Shown: positions 15,072 through 23,177 of the stretch, piece after piece
How the letters are laid out: the number at the start of each line of letters is the position of its first letter
Position numbering within the stretch: position 1 is the stretch's first letter
NCBI GenBank assembly: GCA_050485645.1
Contig: JBJHBT010000035.1
Span: 1-41,132, forward strand
Origin: JBJHBP01 sp050485645
GTDB taxonomy: Bacteria; Pseudomonadota; Gammaproteobacteria; Steroidobacterales; Rariloculaceae
DNA length: 41,132 nt
Reading direction: 5' to 3'
The notes under the pieces: model-generated
Databases searched by the model: none
Told to the model about the DNA's origin: nothing
Seen by the model: only the letters and a program-made list of their open reading frames with translations
Translations under genes and position numbers: made by a program

Positions 15072-16619
15072 CTATCTCGCGGCGGCCGGTTTCCGACGAC
15101 GTACGAAGCGTCGGATCCGGCCACCGCCGAGCCACAGACCGATGGCGCTGGTCGCCAGCGCGCCGATACTGAGCACGATGAGGCCCACGTCCCACAGGGG
15201 GCGGCGGCCATACCAGAACGCAAAGTCCAGGCTGTGCAGACCATTGAACAGCCAGCGCTCCAGCCGGTTCATGCGGTGCAGACGCGAGACGATGCGGCTG
15301 TGCGCGGGGTCCACGTAGTACCACGTGCGTTGCGGATCTTCGAACTTCACACGCAGTATCGGCAGCGGTGCCTGGCCGGTGCGTGAGTAGTAGTAGGCGT
15401 CGTACCGGGACAGCAGTTCATGGCTGGCGATCGGTACGCCACCGGCCGTGGCCGCAGCGAGCCTCTCCAGCAGCGAATCAATACTGAACGGCTCCTCGCG
15501 AACGCGCAGCGGGTCAGCCGTCAACAGCAGCGTGGCTGGTTGAAGCCGTTCGCGCGCACGAAACTGCTGCTCGTTGATGCCGGCTGATCGGCTGCCGTCG
15601 GTGTAGCGCACGAGGTAGTAGGGATCGTCCTGGATGCGCGTCAGTTCGATCTCCCTGGCGCTGCGTTCGCCCAGCACGGCCGACCAGGCTGTCGCATCGT
15701 GCAACGGGAATCGCTGCAGGTCGAGCGGCCCGCCGCTGTACACGTCACCCCGCACGGCAAGTCCCGGAACACTCTGCCACGCGAACGGCTGCATCGACAG
15801 CAGCCCGCTGAACACCCATGTCAATGCGAACAGACCGAACACCGCACCGGTGATGTAGTGCCAGCGCATCATGCCGCGATAGGGAATGGCGCGCGACAGA
15901 TTGAACGGCCGGCTGCGGCGGAACTGCGTGAACGCCAGTATCAGGCCAAGCATCGCAATCAGACTTCCCACCGCCGAGGCGATCACCACGCTCCAGTACC
16001 AGGCCGGTTGATTGGTTCGCAAAGGCGTGATGTAGAACCAGTGCGGAATTGTTCCGGCCCAGGCCAGTGCGCGACTGGAACGGTTGGTGGCCAGTACGAC
16101 TTCGGCGGTTCGTGGCGATACGTACAGCTCGGTGCGGGCGCGGTCATTGATGCGCAGCTTGTGCAGCGGCAACTCGCGGACCAGTCCCAGCGTCCACTGA
16201 TCGGGCGCACTGACGACTCCAAGGTAGTGCACGCTGTCCAGAGGGACGGTGGCGAAGGTCGCCACGATACGACGTGCCGTGTCCGGGCCCGCCGATGCCA
16301 GGCGTTCCCCGGTGTCGGCGAACACGGTACTGGTGTCGCCGGTAACGGTGAAGCGGTACGCCGGCCGGCCCAGCACCGTCAGCAGCCGTGCCTGCGTCGG
16401 GTTCGAATCGGGCACGGCGCGGGAGGCCGCTTCCGCAGCGGAAAGCTGAACCGCGGCGAAGTCCAGTGCCGGCAGCCGGTCGAGCCGCGCCTGCGGTGAC
16501 AGGCTAGGCATTCCGCCAGCGTACATCATGACGATCCCGGAGATGAACCAGACGATGAACACGAGGCTCATCGGGATGCCAAGGTAGCGATGAACCGCAA
16601 TCAGCGCGCGTCGGAACAT
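15072..16619 (-). CDS. PepSY-associated multi-pass membrane protein
   Basis: A 515-residue inner-membrane protein of the PepSY-TM type. The first helix follows an IAVHRYLGIPMSLVFIVWFISGIVMMY segment, with the family's typical H-R-Y/W-L-G word. A large periplasmic part holds PepSY-like repeats (residues about 45-180 and 260-440), and further helices lie near GSLIAMLGLILAF, YITGAVFGLFALTWVFSGLLSM and the C-terminus. Related proteins are linked to iron-siderophore reduction or peptidase inhibition, and neither is shown here. The N-terminus is uncertain: ATG 16619 puts the HRYLG word near the start, while ATG 16649 has a GGAG-like site 12 bases upstream. It is convergent with the lipoprotein gene. 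Confidence 0.75.
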   Translation of the reverse strand: MFRRALIAVHRYLGIPMSLVFIVWFISGIVMMYAGGMPSLSPQARLDRLPALDFAAVQLSAAEAASRAVPDSNPTQARLLTVLGRPAYRFTVTGDTSTVFADTGERLASAGPDTARRIVATFATVPLDSVHYLGVVSAPDQWTLGLVRELPLHKLRINDRARTELYVSPRTAEVVLATNRSSRALAWAGTIPHWFYITPLRTNQPAWYWSVVIASAVGSLIAMLGLILAFTQFRRSRPFNLSRAIPYRGMMRWHYITGAVFGLFALTWVFSGLLSMQPFAWQSVPGLAVRGDVYSGGPLDLQRFPLHDATAWSAVLGERSAREIELTRIQDDPYYLVRYTDGSRSAGINEQQFRARERLQPATLLLTADPLRVREEPFSIDSLLERLAAATAGGVPIASHELLSRYDAYYYSRTGQAPLPILRVKFEDPQRTWYYVDPAHSRIVSRLHRMNRLERWLFNGLHSLDFAFWYGRRPLWDVGLIVLSIGALATSAIGLWLGGGRIRRFVRRRKPAAAR

Positions 16620-16790
16620 GGAATACACCGAACAATGGAATGGTGGCATCGCCAGATGCCGTTCTCCGGGTGTGCCGCTGAGCTGAAACACCATCGGGAC
16701 GACGACCGCCAGCAGCAGCGTGATCCGCCGTCACCCGGGGCCATATCGCGTGCCTCATTCCGGCTTCCTGTCCGCACACGCAGATGCAAC

Positions 16791-16796
16791 TATACT
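16791..16796 (+). promoter_or_regulatory. Candidate -10 box of the alpha/beta hydrolase gene
   Basis: TATACT (five of six) lies 37 bases before the ATG at 16834. The best -35 (TTCCTG) is 20 bases away, which is too far for a strong promoter. The 214-base gap separates this gene from the divergent PepSY gene. Confidence 0.3.
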
Positions 16797-16833
16797 GGAG
16801 TCCGGTACGCGCAAAACAGCTTCCACACGACCC

Positions 16834-17706
16834 ATGCGCCGAGTATTACTACTGCTGGCAGGCGGTTACCTGGCACTGACGGGGATCATGTTTCTGTCCC
16901 AGCACAGTCTGCTGTATCTGCCCGACATGCCCGGCCGCGCCCTGACGGCCACGCCGGCCGACATGGGTCTCGCCTACGAGGATGTGAACATCACCACCGC
17001 GGACGGTGTCGATCTGCACGGCTGGTGGCTGCCAGGCGATACGCCCACGACGCTGCTGTTCTTTCATGGCAACGCCGGCAACATCTCGCACCGCCTGCAC
17101 AGTCTGGAGCAGTTTCATCGACTGGGTCTTTCGGTGCTGATCATCGATTATCGCGGCTACGGGCGCAGTGAAGGCCGGCCTGGCGAGCAGGGTACGTATG
17201 ACGACGCGCTCGCGGCGTGGCATCACGTCACCGGGCAGCGCGGCATCCCCGCGGATGAAGTCATCCTCTTCGGGCGGTCGCTGGGCGCGGCCATCGCCGC
17301 CTGGCTGGGAACCCGGACGGCACCGGGGGCGGTGATTCTCGAGGGCGCTTTCACGTCGATACCGGATCTCGGACAGGAGCTGTATCCGTTTCTGCCGGTG
17401 CGCTGGCTGAGCCGTTTCGATTACGCTACACGTGAATACATCGCCGCGATTGCCGCCCCGGTGCTGATCGTGCATGCCACCCGCGATGAGGTGACGGGAT
17501 TCCATCACGCGGAAGCATTGTATGAGGCGGCCACCGGCACGCGGCAGCTGCTGGCATTGGATGGAACGCACAATGATGCGCATGTGCGCGATGAGCGCCG
17601 CTATCTGGCGGGTATTTCCCGATTCCTGCGCGAAGCCGGTCTGGCGCATGCGGAGCAGACGGCCACACTCGCCGGCAAAACCGGCCCCCGCCCAACCATG
17701 GAGTGA
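16834..17706 (+). CDS. Alpha/beta hydrolase, Bem46/YfhR-like
   Basis: A 290-residue serine hydrolase with an N-terminal membrane anchor (residues 4-20) that leaves the catalytic domain on the periplasmic side. The oxyanion region is LLFFHGNAGN. The nucleophile elbow GRSLG gives S149, the acid is D218 in HATRDE and the histidine H246 in DGTHND. The words FHGNAGNISHR and DYRGYGRSEG are typical of the Bem46/ABHD13 group, whose substrates are poorly known. It ends one base before the deformylase ribosome-binding overlap: its last codons supply the GGAG site of the next gene, so the two are probably co-transcribed. Confidence 0.85.
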   Translation: MRRVLLLLAGGYLALTGIMFLSQHSLLYLPDMPGRALTATPADMGLAYEDVNITTADGVDLHGWWLPGDTPTTLLFFHGNAGNISHRLHSLEQFHRLGLSVLIIDYRGYGRSEGRPGEQGTYDDALAAWHHVTGQRGIPADEVILFGRSLGAAIAAWLGTRTAPGAVILEGAFTSIPDLGQELYPFLPVRWLSRFDYATREYIAAIAAPVLIVHATRDEVTGFHHAEALYEAATGTRQLLALDGTHNDAHVRDERRYLAGISRFLREAGLAHAEQTATLAGKTGPRPTME

Positions 17707-17708
17707 CG

Positions 17709-18254
17709 ATGACAGCAAGAACCGTATTGCGTGCAGGAAACCCGCTGCTGCGTCGCAGCGCGGCGGAGGTGACCAGCTTCGGTGAGCCGTGGCTGCGTGT
17801 GCTGGTCGCCGATCTGATCGACACCATGCACGCCTACGATGGCGCGGGTCTTGCCGCGCCCCAGATCGGTGAGCCGTGGCGCGTGGTGGTGTTCGGTTTC
17901 GATGCCAACCCCCGCTACCCGGAGGCTGAACCGGTGCCGTTCACGGTGCTCGTCAATCCGGTGGTCACCGTTCTGGACGCGACGCTGGAGGAAGGTTGGG
18001 AAGGTTGTCTCAGTGTGCCCGGACTGCGCGGCCGGGTGCCAAGGCCTGCCGGCATCCGCTACCAGGGCACGGACCCGACGGGCGTTCCGATCGATCGCAC
18101 GGTGTCGGGATTTCACGCGCGCGTCGTGCAGCACGAGTGCGATCATCTGGACGGCATCCTGTATCCGGAGCGGATGCGCGACCTGAGCACGCTGGGCTTC
18201 ATCGAGGAGATTCGAGACAGTCAGGCTACGAACGACCTCGTCGCAGCCGACTAG
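17709..18254 (+). CDS. def: Peptide deformylase
   Basis: A 181-residue peptide deformylase, which removes the formyl group from the N-terminal methionine of new proteins at the ribosome exit. All three motifs are intact: GAGLAAPQ at 46-53, EGCLS at 98-102 (metal ligand C100) and QHECDHLDG with H142 and H146. Length is close to the usual 165-185. The ATG at 17709 is preferred to the GTG at 17703 because GGAG lies five bases upstream, made partly by the stop region of the hydrolase gene. It is not next to fmt, so it may be a second copy (inference). Its last 29 bases overlap the 3' end of the convergent RND gene. Confidence 0.93.
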   Translation: MTARTVLRAGNPLLRRSAAEVTSFGEPWLRVLVADLIDTMHAYDGAGLAAPQIGEPWRVVVFGFDANPRYPEAEPVPFTVLVNPVVTVLDATLEEGWEGCLSVPGLRGRVPRPAGIRYQGTDPTGVPIDRTVSGFHARVVQHECDHLDGILYPERMRDLSTLGFIEEIRDSQATNDLVAAD

Positions 18255-21200
18255 CCGCGTTACCCCACAGCATCAGCAGGCACGGCGTCATGATCAGCGT
18301 GAGCACGGTGGCGAACGCCAGGCCGCCGGAAATCGCCGTGGACAGCTGCGTCCACCACTGTGTGGAAGGTCCGCCAATCTGGATCTCGCGCGTGACGAAG
18401 TTGATGTTCATGCCCAGCACCATCGGCATCAGTCCGAGGATCGTTGTTACCGTGGTCAGCAGCACCGGCCTGAGCCTCTCGGCGCAGGTGAGCAGGATGG
18501 CGTCGCGCACGGCAACGCCCTGACTGCGGATCAGGTTGTACGTGTCGATGAGCACGATGTTGTTGTTCACCACGATGCCCGCCAGCGCGATCACACCGAT
18601 GCCGCTCATCACGATGCCGAACGGCTGATTGGTGACCAGCAGGCCGAGCAACACACCGACGGTTGAAAAAACCACCGCCGAAAGGATCAGCAATGCCTGA
18701 TAGAAGCTGTTGAACTGCGTGACCAGAATGATCGCCATCAGAAACAGCGCCACGGCGAAGGCCCTGGACAGGAATTCTTCCGCCTCACGCTGATCCTGGT
18801 CCTCGCCCTTGAATACGATGTCGATGGCCGGATCGATGTCCGCGGTCGCCAGCCAGCGCTGCAGTTCACCGACCTTGTCGTCAGCCAGTACGCCGTCGGC
18901 CACGTCGGCGCCGATACGCATCACCGGCATGCCATCGGTTCTTTGCAGGGTGCCCACCCGCGGCGCCGCAGTACGCTTGACGAAGTTGCTGATCGGTACG
19001 CCGCCGGTGGCCGTTGCCACGCGCACGCGGTCCAGTTGCATCAGGCTGCGGTATTCCGCCGGAAAGCGAATGCGGATTTCCACTTCATCGTCGGCATCAT
19101 CGGGGCGGAAGTCGCCGATGTGTATGCCATTGGTGACGAGCTGAATCGCATTGCCCACGGTGGTGAGATCGGTGCCGAAGCGCGCGGCCTGGTTGCGATC
19201 CACTTCCAGCCGCCATTCGATGCCCGGGATCGGCCTTGTATCGGTGATGTCGATCAGTCCCCCGATCGCCTCCATGCCTTCGCGCACGCGGGCGATGGCG
19301 TCGGGCAGCAGCTCGGCCTGGCGTGATGCCAGTTCCACCTGTATCGGCTTGCCGGTGGGTGGCCCCGACTCCTGCCCCTGGGTTTCGATCACGATGCCCG
19401 CGATGTCCGCGGTGCGCTCGCGGACTTCAGCCAGTATCTGTGCGGCGGGCCGTCGGTTCTGCCACTCGACGAAGCGCAGCTGTATGCGTCCGATCGTGTC
19501 TTCGTCGGCCTCGTCATCGAAGCGCAGGCCGCTGCGTGCATAGACGGACGTCAGCTCGGGCATGCCCAGGATCCGCGACTCGACCTGCTGAACCAGCGCG
19601 TCCCGCTCGACCACCGACAGGTCGCCGCGCGCGTGGATGTTCACCACCGCCTGCGGGGGCTCGACGTCCGGAAAAAACTCGAAGCCGCGTCCAAACAGTG
19701 CATACAGCGTGTACGCACCGGCGAGTATCACCGTGGCACCGAGGAAGATTTTGCCCGGATGACGCAGCGCGCGCCGCAACACGGCGATGTAGACGCCCGC
19801 GGCGCCACTCACGGCAGCCAGTCTTGCCGCCACGTCGTCGTCGCCACTGATCGCCCGGGTTGCGCCCACCGGAGCGCCGCCGCTCGCCATCGCCTGCTGC
19901 CGGCCCAGCAGGGCGCCCACGGCCGGTACGAACAGCAGGGCCATCACCAGCGACGCGGACAGCACGATAACCAGCGTGATCGGCAGGTACTTCATGAATT
20001 CGCCGGCGATGCCCGGCCAGAACAGCAGCGGCAGAAATGCCGACAGCGTCGTCGCCGTTGCCGCGGTAATCGGCCAGGCCATACGGTTCGCGGCCAGTAT
20101 GTAGGCCTGTTTGCGCGTGAAGCCGTCGCGCAGATTGCGATCGGCGAGTTCCACGACCACGATCGCACCGTCGACCAGCATGCCCACTGACATGATCAGC
20201 GAAAACAGCACGACGATATTGATGCTGTAGCCGGCCACCGCGAGGATCAGGATGGCGGTCAGGAACGAGCCCGGAATCGCAAGGCCGACGAGTCCGGCCG
20301 AGCGCGGTCCCAGTGCCGCCAGCACCACGATCATCACCAGCAGCACGGCGGCGAGCACATTGTTCTGGAGATCGCCGAGCATGGTGCGCACATCCTCGGA
20401 GCTGTCCTGGGTGAACGTCACCTCGACGTTGCCGGGCCAGAACTGCCGTTCCAGCTCGACGGTATCGCGCACCATGTCCACGACATCGACGATGTTGGCG
20501 CCGATGCGCTTGGAGATCTCCAGCGCCACCGTGGGCTGGCCATTCAGCCGGGCATAGCCCTCGGGATCCTTGAACGTGCGGCGGATGGTGGCGATGTCCT
20601 GGAATGTGACGGTGCGCAGCCCGTCCGCCTTCACGGGCAGGGTCATGATGGATTCCAGGTTTTCGAACACGCCGGGCACCTTGACGGCGAAGCGCCCGCT
20701 GCCTGTGTCCAGCGCACCGGCCGCCACCAGCCGGTTGCTGCGCGAAACAAAGTTCAGCACGTCCTGGTAGTCGAGGTTGTAACTTTCAAGGCGAACCGGG
20801 TCGATGATCACTTCCAGCAGTTCGTCGCGATCACCGGCCACCTCGGCACGCAATACGCCGGGCAGTCCCTCCAGTGTGTCGCGCAGATCGCGCGCCAGCG
20901 AAACCAGTGCCCGCTCCGGTACATTGCCGTGCAGCTGTACGATCAGCACCGGGAACAGCGCGATGTTGACTTCGTTGACGGTGGGTTCGTCGGAATCCGC
21001 CGGCAGCTCGGCCTTGGCGGTATCCACCTTCTCGCGGACATCGGCCAGTGCTTTGGCGGCATCGAATCCGGCATCAAACTCGAGCACGATCACCGCACTG
21101 CCCTCGGCGGCCGTGGCGCGCAGCTCGCGCAGACCTTCCACCGTACGCAGCTCCTTCTCCATCGGCCGGATCAGCAGCCGTTCGGCATCCTCAGGAGAAA

Positions 21201-21363
21201 TGCCGTCGTGGCCGATGTTGACGTACAGCAGCGGTATCGCAACATCGGGTTCGGCTTCCTTCGGAATCGACAGATAACTGGCCGATCCACCGATCAGCAG
21301 AACGATCAGTACCAGAATCACCGGACGGGGATGATTGACGAATGCGCGGATCAGGCTGTTCAT
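18226..21363 (-). CDS. RND efflux pump inner-membrane permease (AcrB-like)
   Basis: A 1045-residue resistance-nodulation-division transporter with the duplicated plan: helix 1 at PVILVLIVLLIGGSASYL, two large periplasmic loops, helices 2-6 around residues 335-475 and 870-1035. Such pumps export drugs, lipids or other small molecules to a TolC-type channel using the proton gradient. The transmembrane proton-relay residues differ from AcrB: in helix 4 the Asp-Asp pair is VDG (the second Asp is Gly), and in helix 10 the lysine position falls in VVNNNIVLID (Asn). The RLRP arginine is kept. It follows the adaptor gene by 29 bases on the same strand. No outer-membrane channel gene is in the window. 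Confidence 0.92.
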   Translation of the reverse strand: MNSLIRAFVNHPRPVILVLIVLLIGGSASYLSIPKEAEPDVAIPLLYVNIGHDGISPEDAERLLIRPMEKELRTVEGLRELRATAAEGSAVIVLEFDAGFDAAKALADVREKVDTAKAELPADSDEPTVNEVNIALFPVLIVQLHGNVPERALVSLARDLRDTLEGLPGVLRAEVAGDRDELLEVIIDPVRLESYNLDYQDVLNFVSRSNRLVAAGALDTGSGRFAVKVPGVFENLESIMTLPVKADGLRTVTFQDIATIRRTFKDPEGYARLNGQPTVALEISKRIGANIVDVVDMVRDTVELERQFWPGNVEVTFTQDSSEDVRTMLGDLQNNVLAAVLLVMIVVLAALGPRSAGLVGLAIPGSFLTAILILAVAGYSINIVVLFSLIMSVGMLVDGAIVVVELADRNLRDGFTRKQAYILAANRMAWPITAATATTLSAFLPLLFWPGIAGEFMKYLPITLVIVLSASLVMALLFVPAVGALLGRQQAMASGGAPVGATRAISGDDDVAARLAAVSGAAGVYIAVLRRALRHPGKIFLGATVILAGAYTLYALFGRGFEFFPDVEPPQAVVNIHARGDLSVVERDALVQQVESRILGMPELTSVYARSGLRFDDEADEDTIGRIQLRFVEWQNRRPAAQILAEVRERTADIAGIVIETQGQESGPPTGKPIQVELASRQAELLPDAIARVREGMEAIGGLIDITDTRPIPGIEWRLEVDRNQAARFGTDLTTVGNAIQLVTNGIHIGDFRPDDADDEVEIRIRFPAEYRSLMQLDRVRVATATGGVPISNFVKRTAAPRVGTLQRTDGMPVMRIGADVADGVLADDKVGELQRWLATADIDPAIDIVFKGEDQDQREAEEFLSRAFAVALFLMAIILVTQFNSFYQALLILSAVVFSTVGVLLGLLVTNQPFGIVMSGIGVIALAGIVVNNNIVLIDTYNLIRSQGVAVRDAILLTCAERLRPVLLTTVTTILGLMPMVLGMNINFVTREIQIGGPSTQWWTQLSTAISGGLAFATVLTLIMTPCLLMLWGNAASRLRRGRS

Positions 21364-21392
21364 GATGCGATGCGATGCGCTGGCGCTGGCCG

Positions 21393-22568
21393 TCAGCGGC
21401 GACGGGCGGCTTCGGCGTCGGATTCGTTCACGGGTTCCACACGCTCTCCGGGTGCGACGAAACCCTGACCGACGGAGATGATCCTCGCGGTGGGCGGCAG
21501 GCCGGCCACCCAGACACCATCGCTGCCGGAGCTGACGACATCGGTGGCAACGAAACGTACGATCCCGTCTTCGTCCACGACTTTCACGCCGATGGCGCCT
21601 TCGTCACTGAGGGTCAGCAAAGCCGAAGAGATGAAGTGCGCTTCGATCTCGTCGGCCTGAAGCTTCATCTCCGCGCTCAGCCCGGCGCGCAGTGTCCCGC
21701 CGGGGTTGGGTACGGCCAGCTCGATGCGGAAGGTGCGCGTGCTTTCCTCGGCAACCGGCGCGAGATAGCGCACCGTGCCCTCCAGCTCCGTGCCATCCAC
21801 CGCGGTGGCAGTGCCGCGGACGCCAGGTGCCAGGAAGCCCACCTCACGTTCGCTGACTTCGCCGACCACGATCATGGGATTGGTGTCCACCAGCCGCGCG
21901 ATCGTGTCGCCGACACTGACAAAGTCGCCCAGCTCGACGTGACGTTCCTGCATGATGGCATCGAACGGCGCGACGATATGGGTGCGCTGTATGTCCAGCT
22001 CGATCTGCTGCAGCGTCGCCCGGGCGGTTTGCAGCCGCGCATGGCTTTCCGCGATCTGCACATCGGCCGCCAGCTGCTGGCCGCGCAACCGCTGCGCTGC
22101 CTCATGCTGCAATGTCATGTAGGCGACCTGCGCACGTGCTTCATCAAGGCGTGCCTGCCGCTCGCGCAGGTCGATATCGGCGATGCTGTCACCGGCGCCG
22201 ACCAGTTGGCCGCGCTCGGCGCCAAGCGCTGCGATGCGACCTTCGGTTTCGGCGCGCAGTTCCACGGAACGATTGGCCTGGGTGCGTGCGCTGAGGGTAA
22301 TCTCGCGCGTCAGCCGCTGCGCCTCGGAGTCGCGCACGGTCACGCGCATGGCGCGGGCCGGTTCGCCGGGCCGTCTTGCGTCGGAACGTTCGCTGCGCGG
22401 ATTGCGCGTCGCCGACGCGGATATCTCCGCCGGCGGGTGGCCGTTGGCAGGCGGGCTGTTCCGCCCGCCACGGTTGTCGCTGCCCAGGCCGGTCAGCATC
22501 CATATGGTGGCGGCCGCTGCAACGCCGGTGGCAAGCAGCACCGAGCTGGATAGTCGAAATCTTGGCAT
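21393..22568 (-). CDS. RND efflux periplasmic adaptor (membrane-fusion protein)
   Basis: A 391-residue adaptor that joins the pump to an outer-membrane channel. The N-terminus has an uncleaved-looking membrane segment (LSSSVLLATGVAAAATIWML) with no lipobox. A lipoyl/barrel-sandwich half follows (RAETEGRIAALGAERGQLVGAGDSIADIDL), then a helical hairpin (residues about 150-210, rich in Glu, Ala, Arg and Gln), the second lipoyl half (HIVAPFDAIMQERHVELGDFV) and the beta-barrel and membrane-proximal domains. First gene of the two-gene efflux operon. I found no convincing promoter or operator in the bases before it, and no regulator gene adjacent. Confidence 0.9.
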   Translation of the reverse strand: MPRFRLSSSVLLATGVAAAATIWMLTGLGSDNRGGRNSPPANGHPPAEISASATRNPRSERSDARRPGEPARAMRVTVRDSEAQRLTREITLSARTQANRSVELRAETEGRIAALGAERGQLVGAGDSIADIDLRERQARLDEARAQVAYMTLQHEAAQRLRGQQLAADVQIAESHARLQTARATLQQIELDIQRTHIVAPFDAIMQERHVELGDFVSVGDTIARLVDTNPMIVVGEVSEREVGFLAPGVRGTATAVDGTELEGTVRYLAPVAEESTRTFRIELAVPNPGGTLRAGLSAEMKLQADEIEAHFISSALLTLSDEGAIGVKVVDEDGIVRFVATDVVSSGSDGVWVAGLPPTARIISVGQGFVAPGERVEPVNESDAEAARRR

Positions 22569-22885
22569 TGCGGATCCCTGCGGTCAGTCCTGGTCAACAT
22601 CAGTCGCGCGAGTCGGCACGATTTGGACAATCCGACCCAAGCAGCGTGCGGTTGATCATCAATTCCCTACTACCTGATCGGACGGCAGCGTTGCGCGTGC
22701 CGGCGAACCGATGCCACTGCGGAAGCAGATTCCGTGCCAGTTCGCCGTGTGTCGCCAACTGGTTGAAAAATGGTTGGAAAGTTTCGCTCTCTGGATTTCC
22801 GGAACAGCGCGCGGGTGGCGTGGAATACTACCAGCTGGCGAGATTGACCAAAAGTCCGGAATGTCATGTCCGTCCGAACCGGCCT

Positions 22886-22949
22886 GCAGGTGCAGGTGCA
22901 GGCGGCAGGTGCAGGTGCAGGCGGCAGGTGCAGGTGCAGGCGGCAGGTG
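22886..22949. repeat. 19-bp tandem repeat, 3.4 copies
   Basis: The unit GCAGGTGCAGGTGCAGGCG occurs three times without a mismatch from 22886 to 22942, followed by a partial fourth copy. The unit is itself built of GCAGGT/GCAGGC hexamers. The period of 19 is not a multiple of three, so copy-number change would shift any frame, which argues against coding use. Identical copies suggest recent expansion by slippage. Confidence 0.9.
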
Positions 22950-23059
22950 TGCGTGCGTACCCGCAGGCGGGCGGGTGTGCAGGCGTGGCGGCGATCAGGT
23001 CGGTATTCGCCTGCTGGCGGTGGCGCTGTCAGATGGCGCGGATCAGGGCGCGGGCGAAC

Positions 23060-23087
23060 GGGGCAGTCACAGCGGGGCAGTCACAGC
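23060..23087. repeat. 14-bp direct repeat, two copies
   Basis: GGGGCAGTCACAGC is present twice back to back without mismatches. It lies 110 bases after the 19-bp tandem repeat in the same gene-free stretch. A recent duplication is the simplest reading. Confidence 0.85.
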
Positions 23088-23132
23088 GGGGGTGTGCTGC
23101 AAGGCAGGCAACACAACCCCCGCAGCGGCTTT

Positions 23133-23177
23133 AGGGCTCGGTCAGAAATAACTTGGCATTCCTGACCGATCCCTTAG
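23133..23177. repeat. Inverted repeat at the 3' end of the desaturase gene
   Basis: Arms AGGGCTCGGTCAG (23133-23145) and CTGACCGATCCCT (23162-23174) pair at 12 of 13 positions around a 16-base loop, and the right arm covers the start of the desaturase stop codon. It could act as the terminator of the rhlE/desaturase operon, but no T-run follows on the minus strand. Its long, nearly perfect arms also resemble the ends of a small mobile element. Confidence 0.5.

Larger units (their letters stand above)
22569..23173. other. 605-base region with repeats and no convincing gene
   Basis: Upstream of the efflux operon and downstream of the desaturase. It holds a 19-bp tandem repeat (22886-22949), a 14-bp direct repeat (23060-23087) and an inverted-repeat hairpin at its right edge. 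Two plus-strand frames are open across the repeats, but they translate to low-complexity cysteine/arginine- or glycine-rich text without any motif, start site or neighbour support. I read the region as non-coding, possibly the remains of inserted DNA. Confidence 0.55.

Noticed and set aside
22886..22949. CRISPR array
   Set aside because: The units are directly adjacent with no spacers and are only 19 bp long.
22711..23165. Plus-strand open frames across the 19-bp repeat array
   Set aside because: They give low-complexity text without motif or ribosome site, and the 19-bp period changes frame at each copy.
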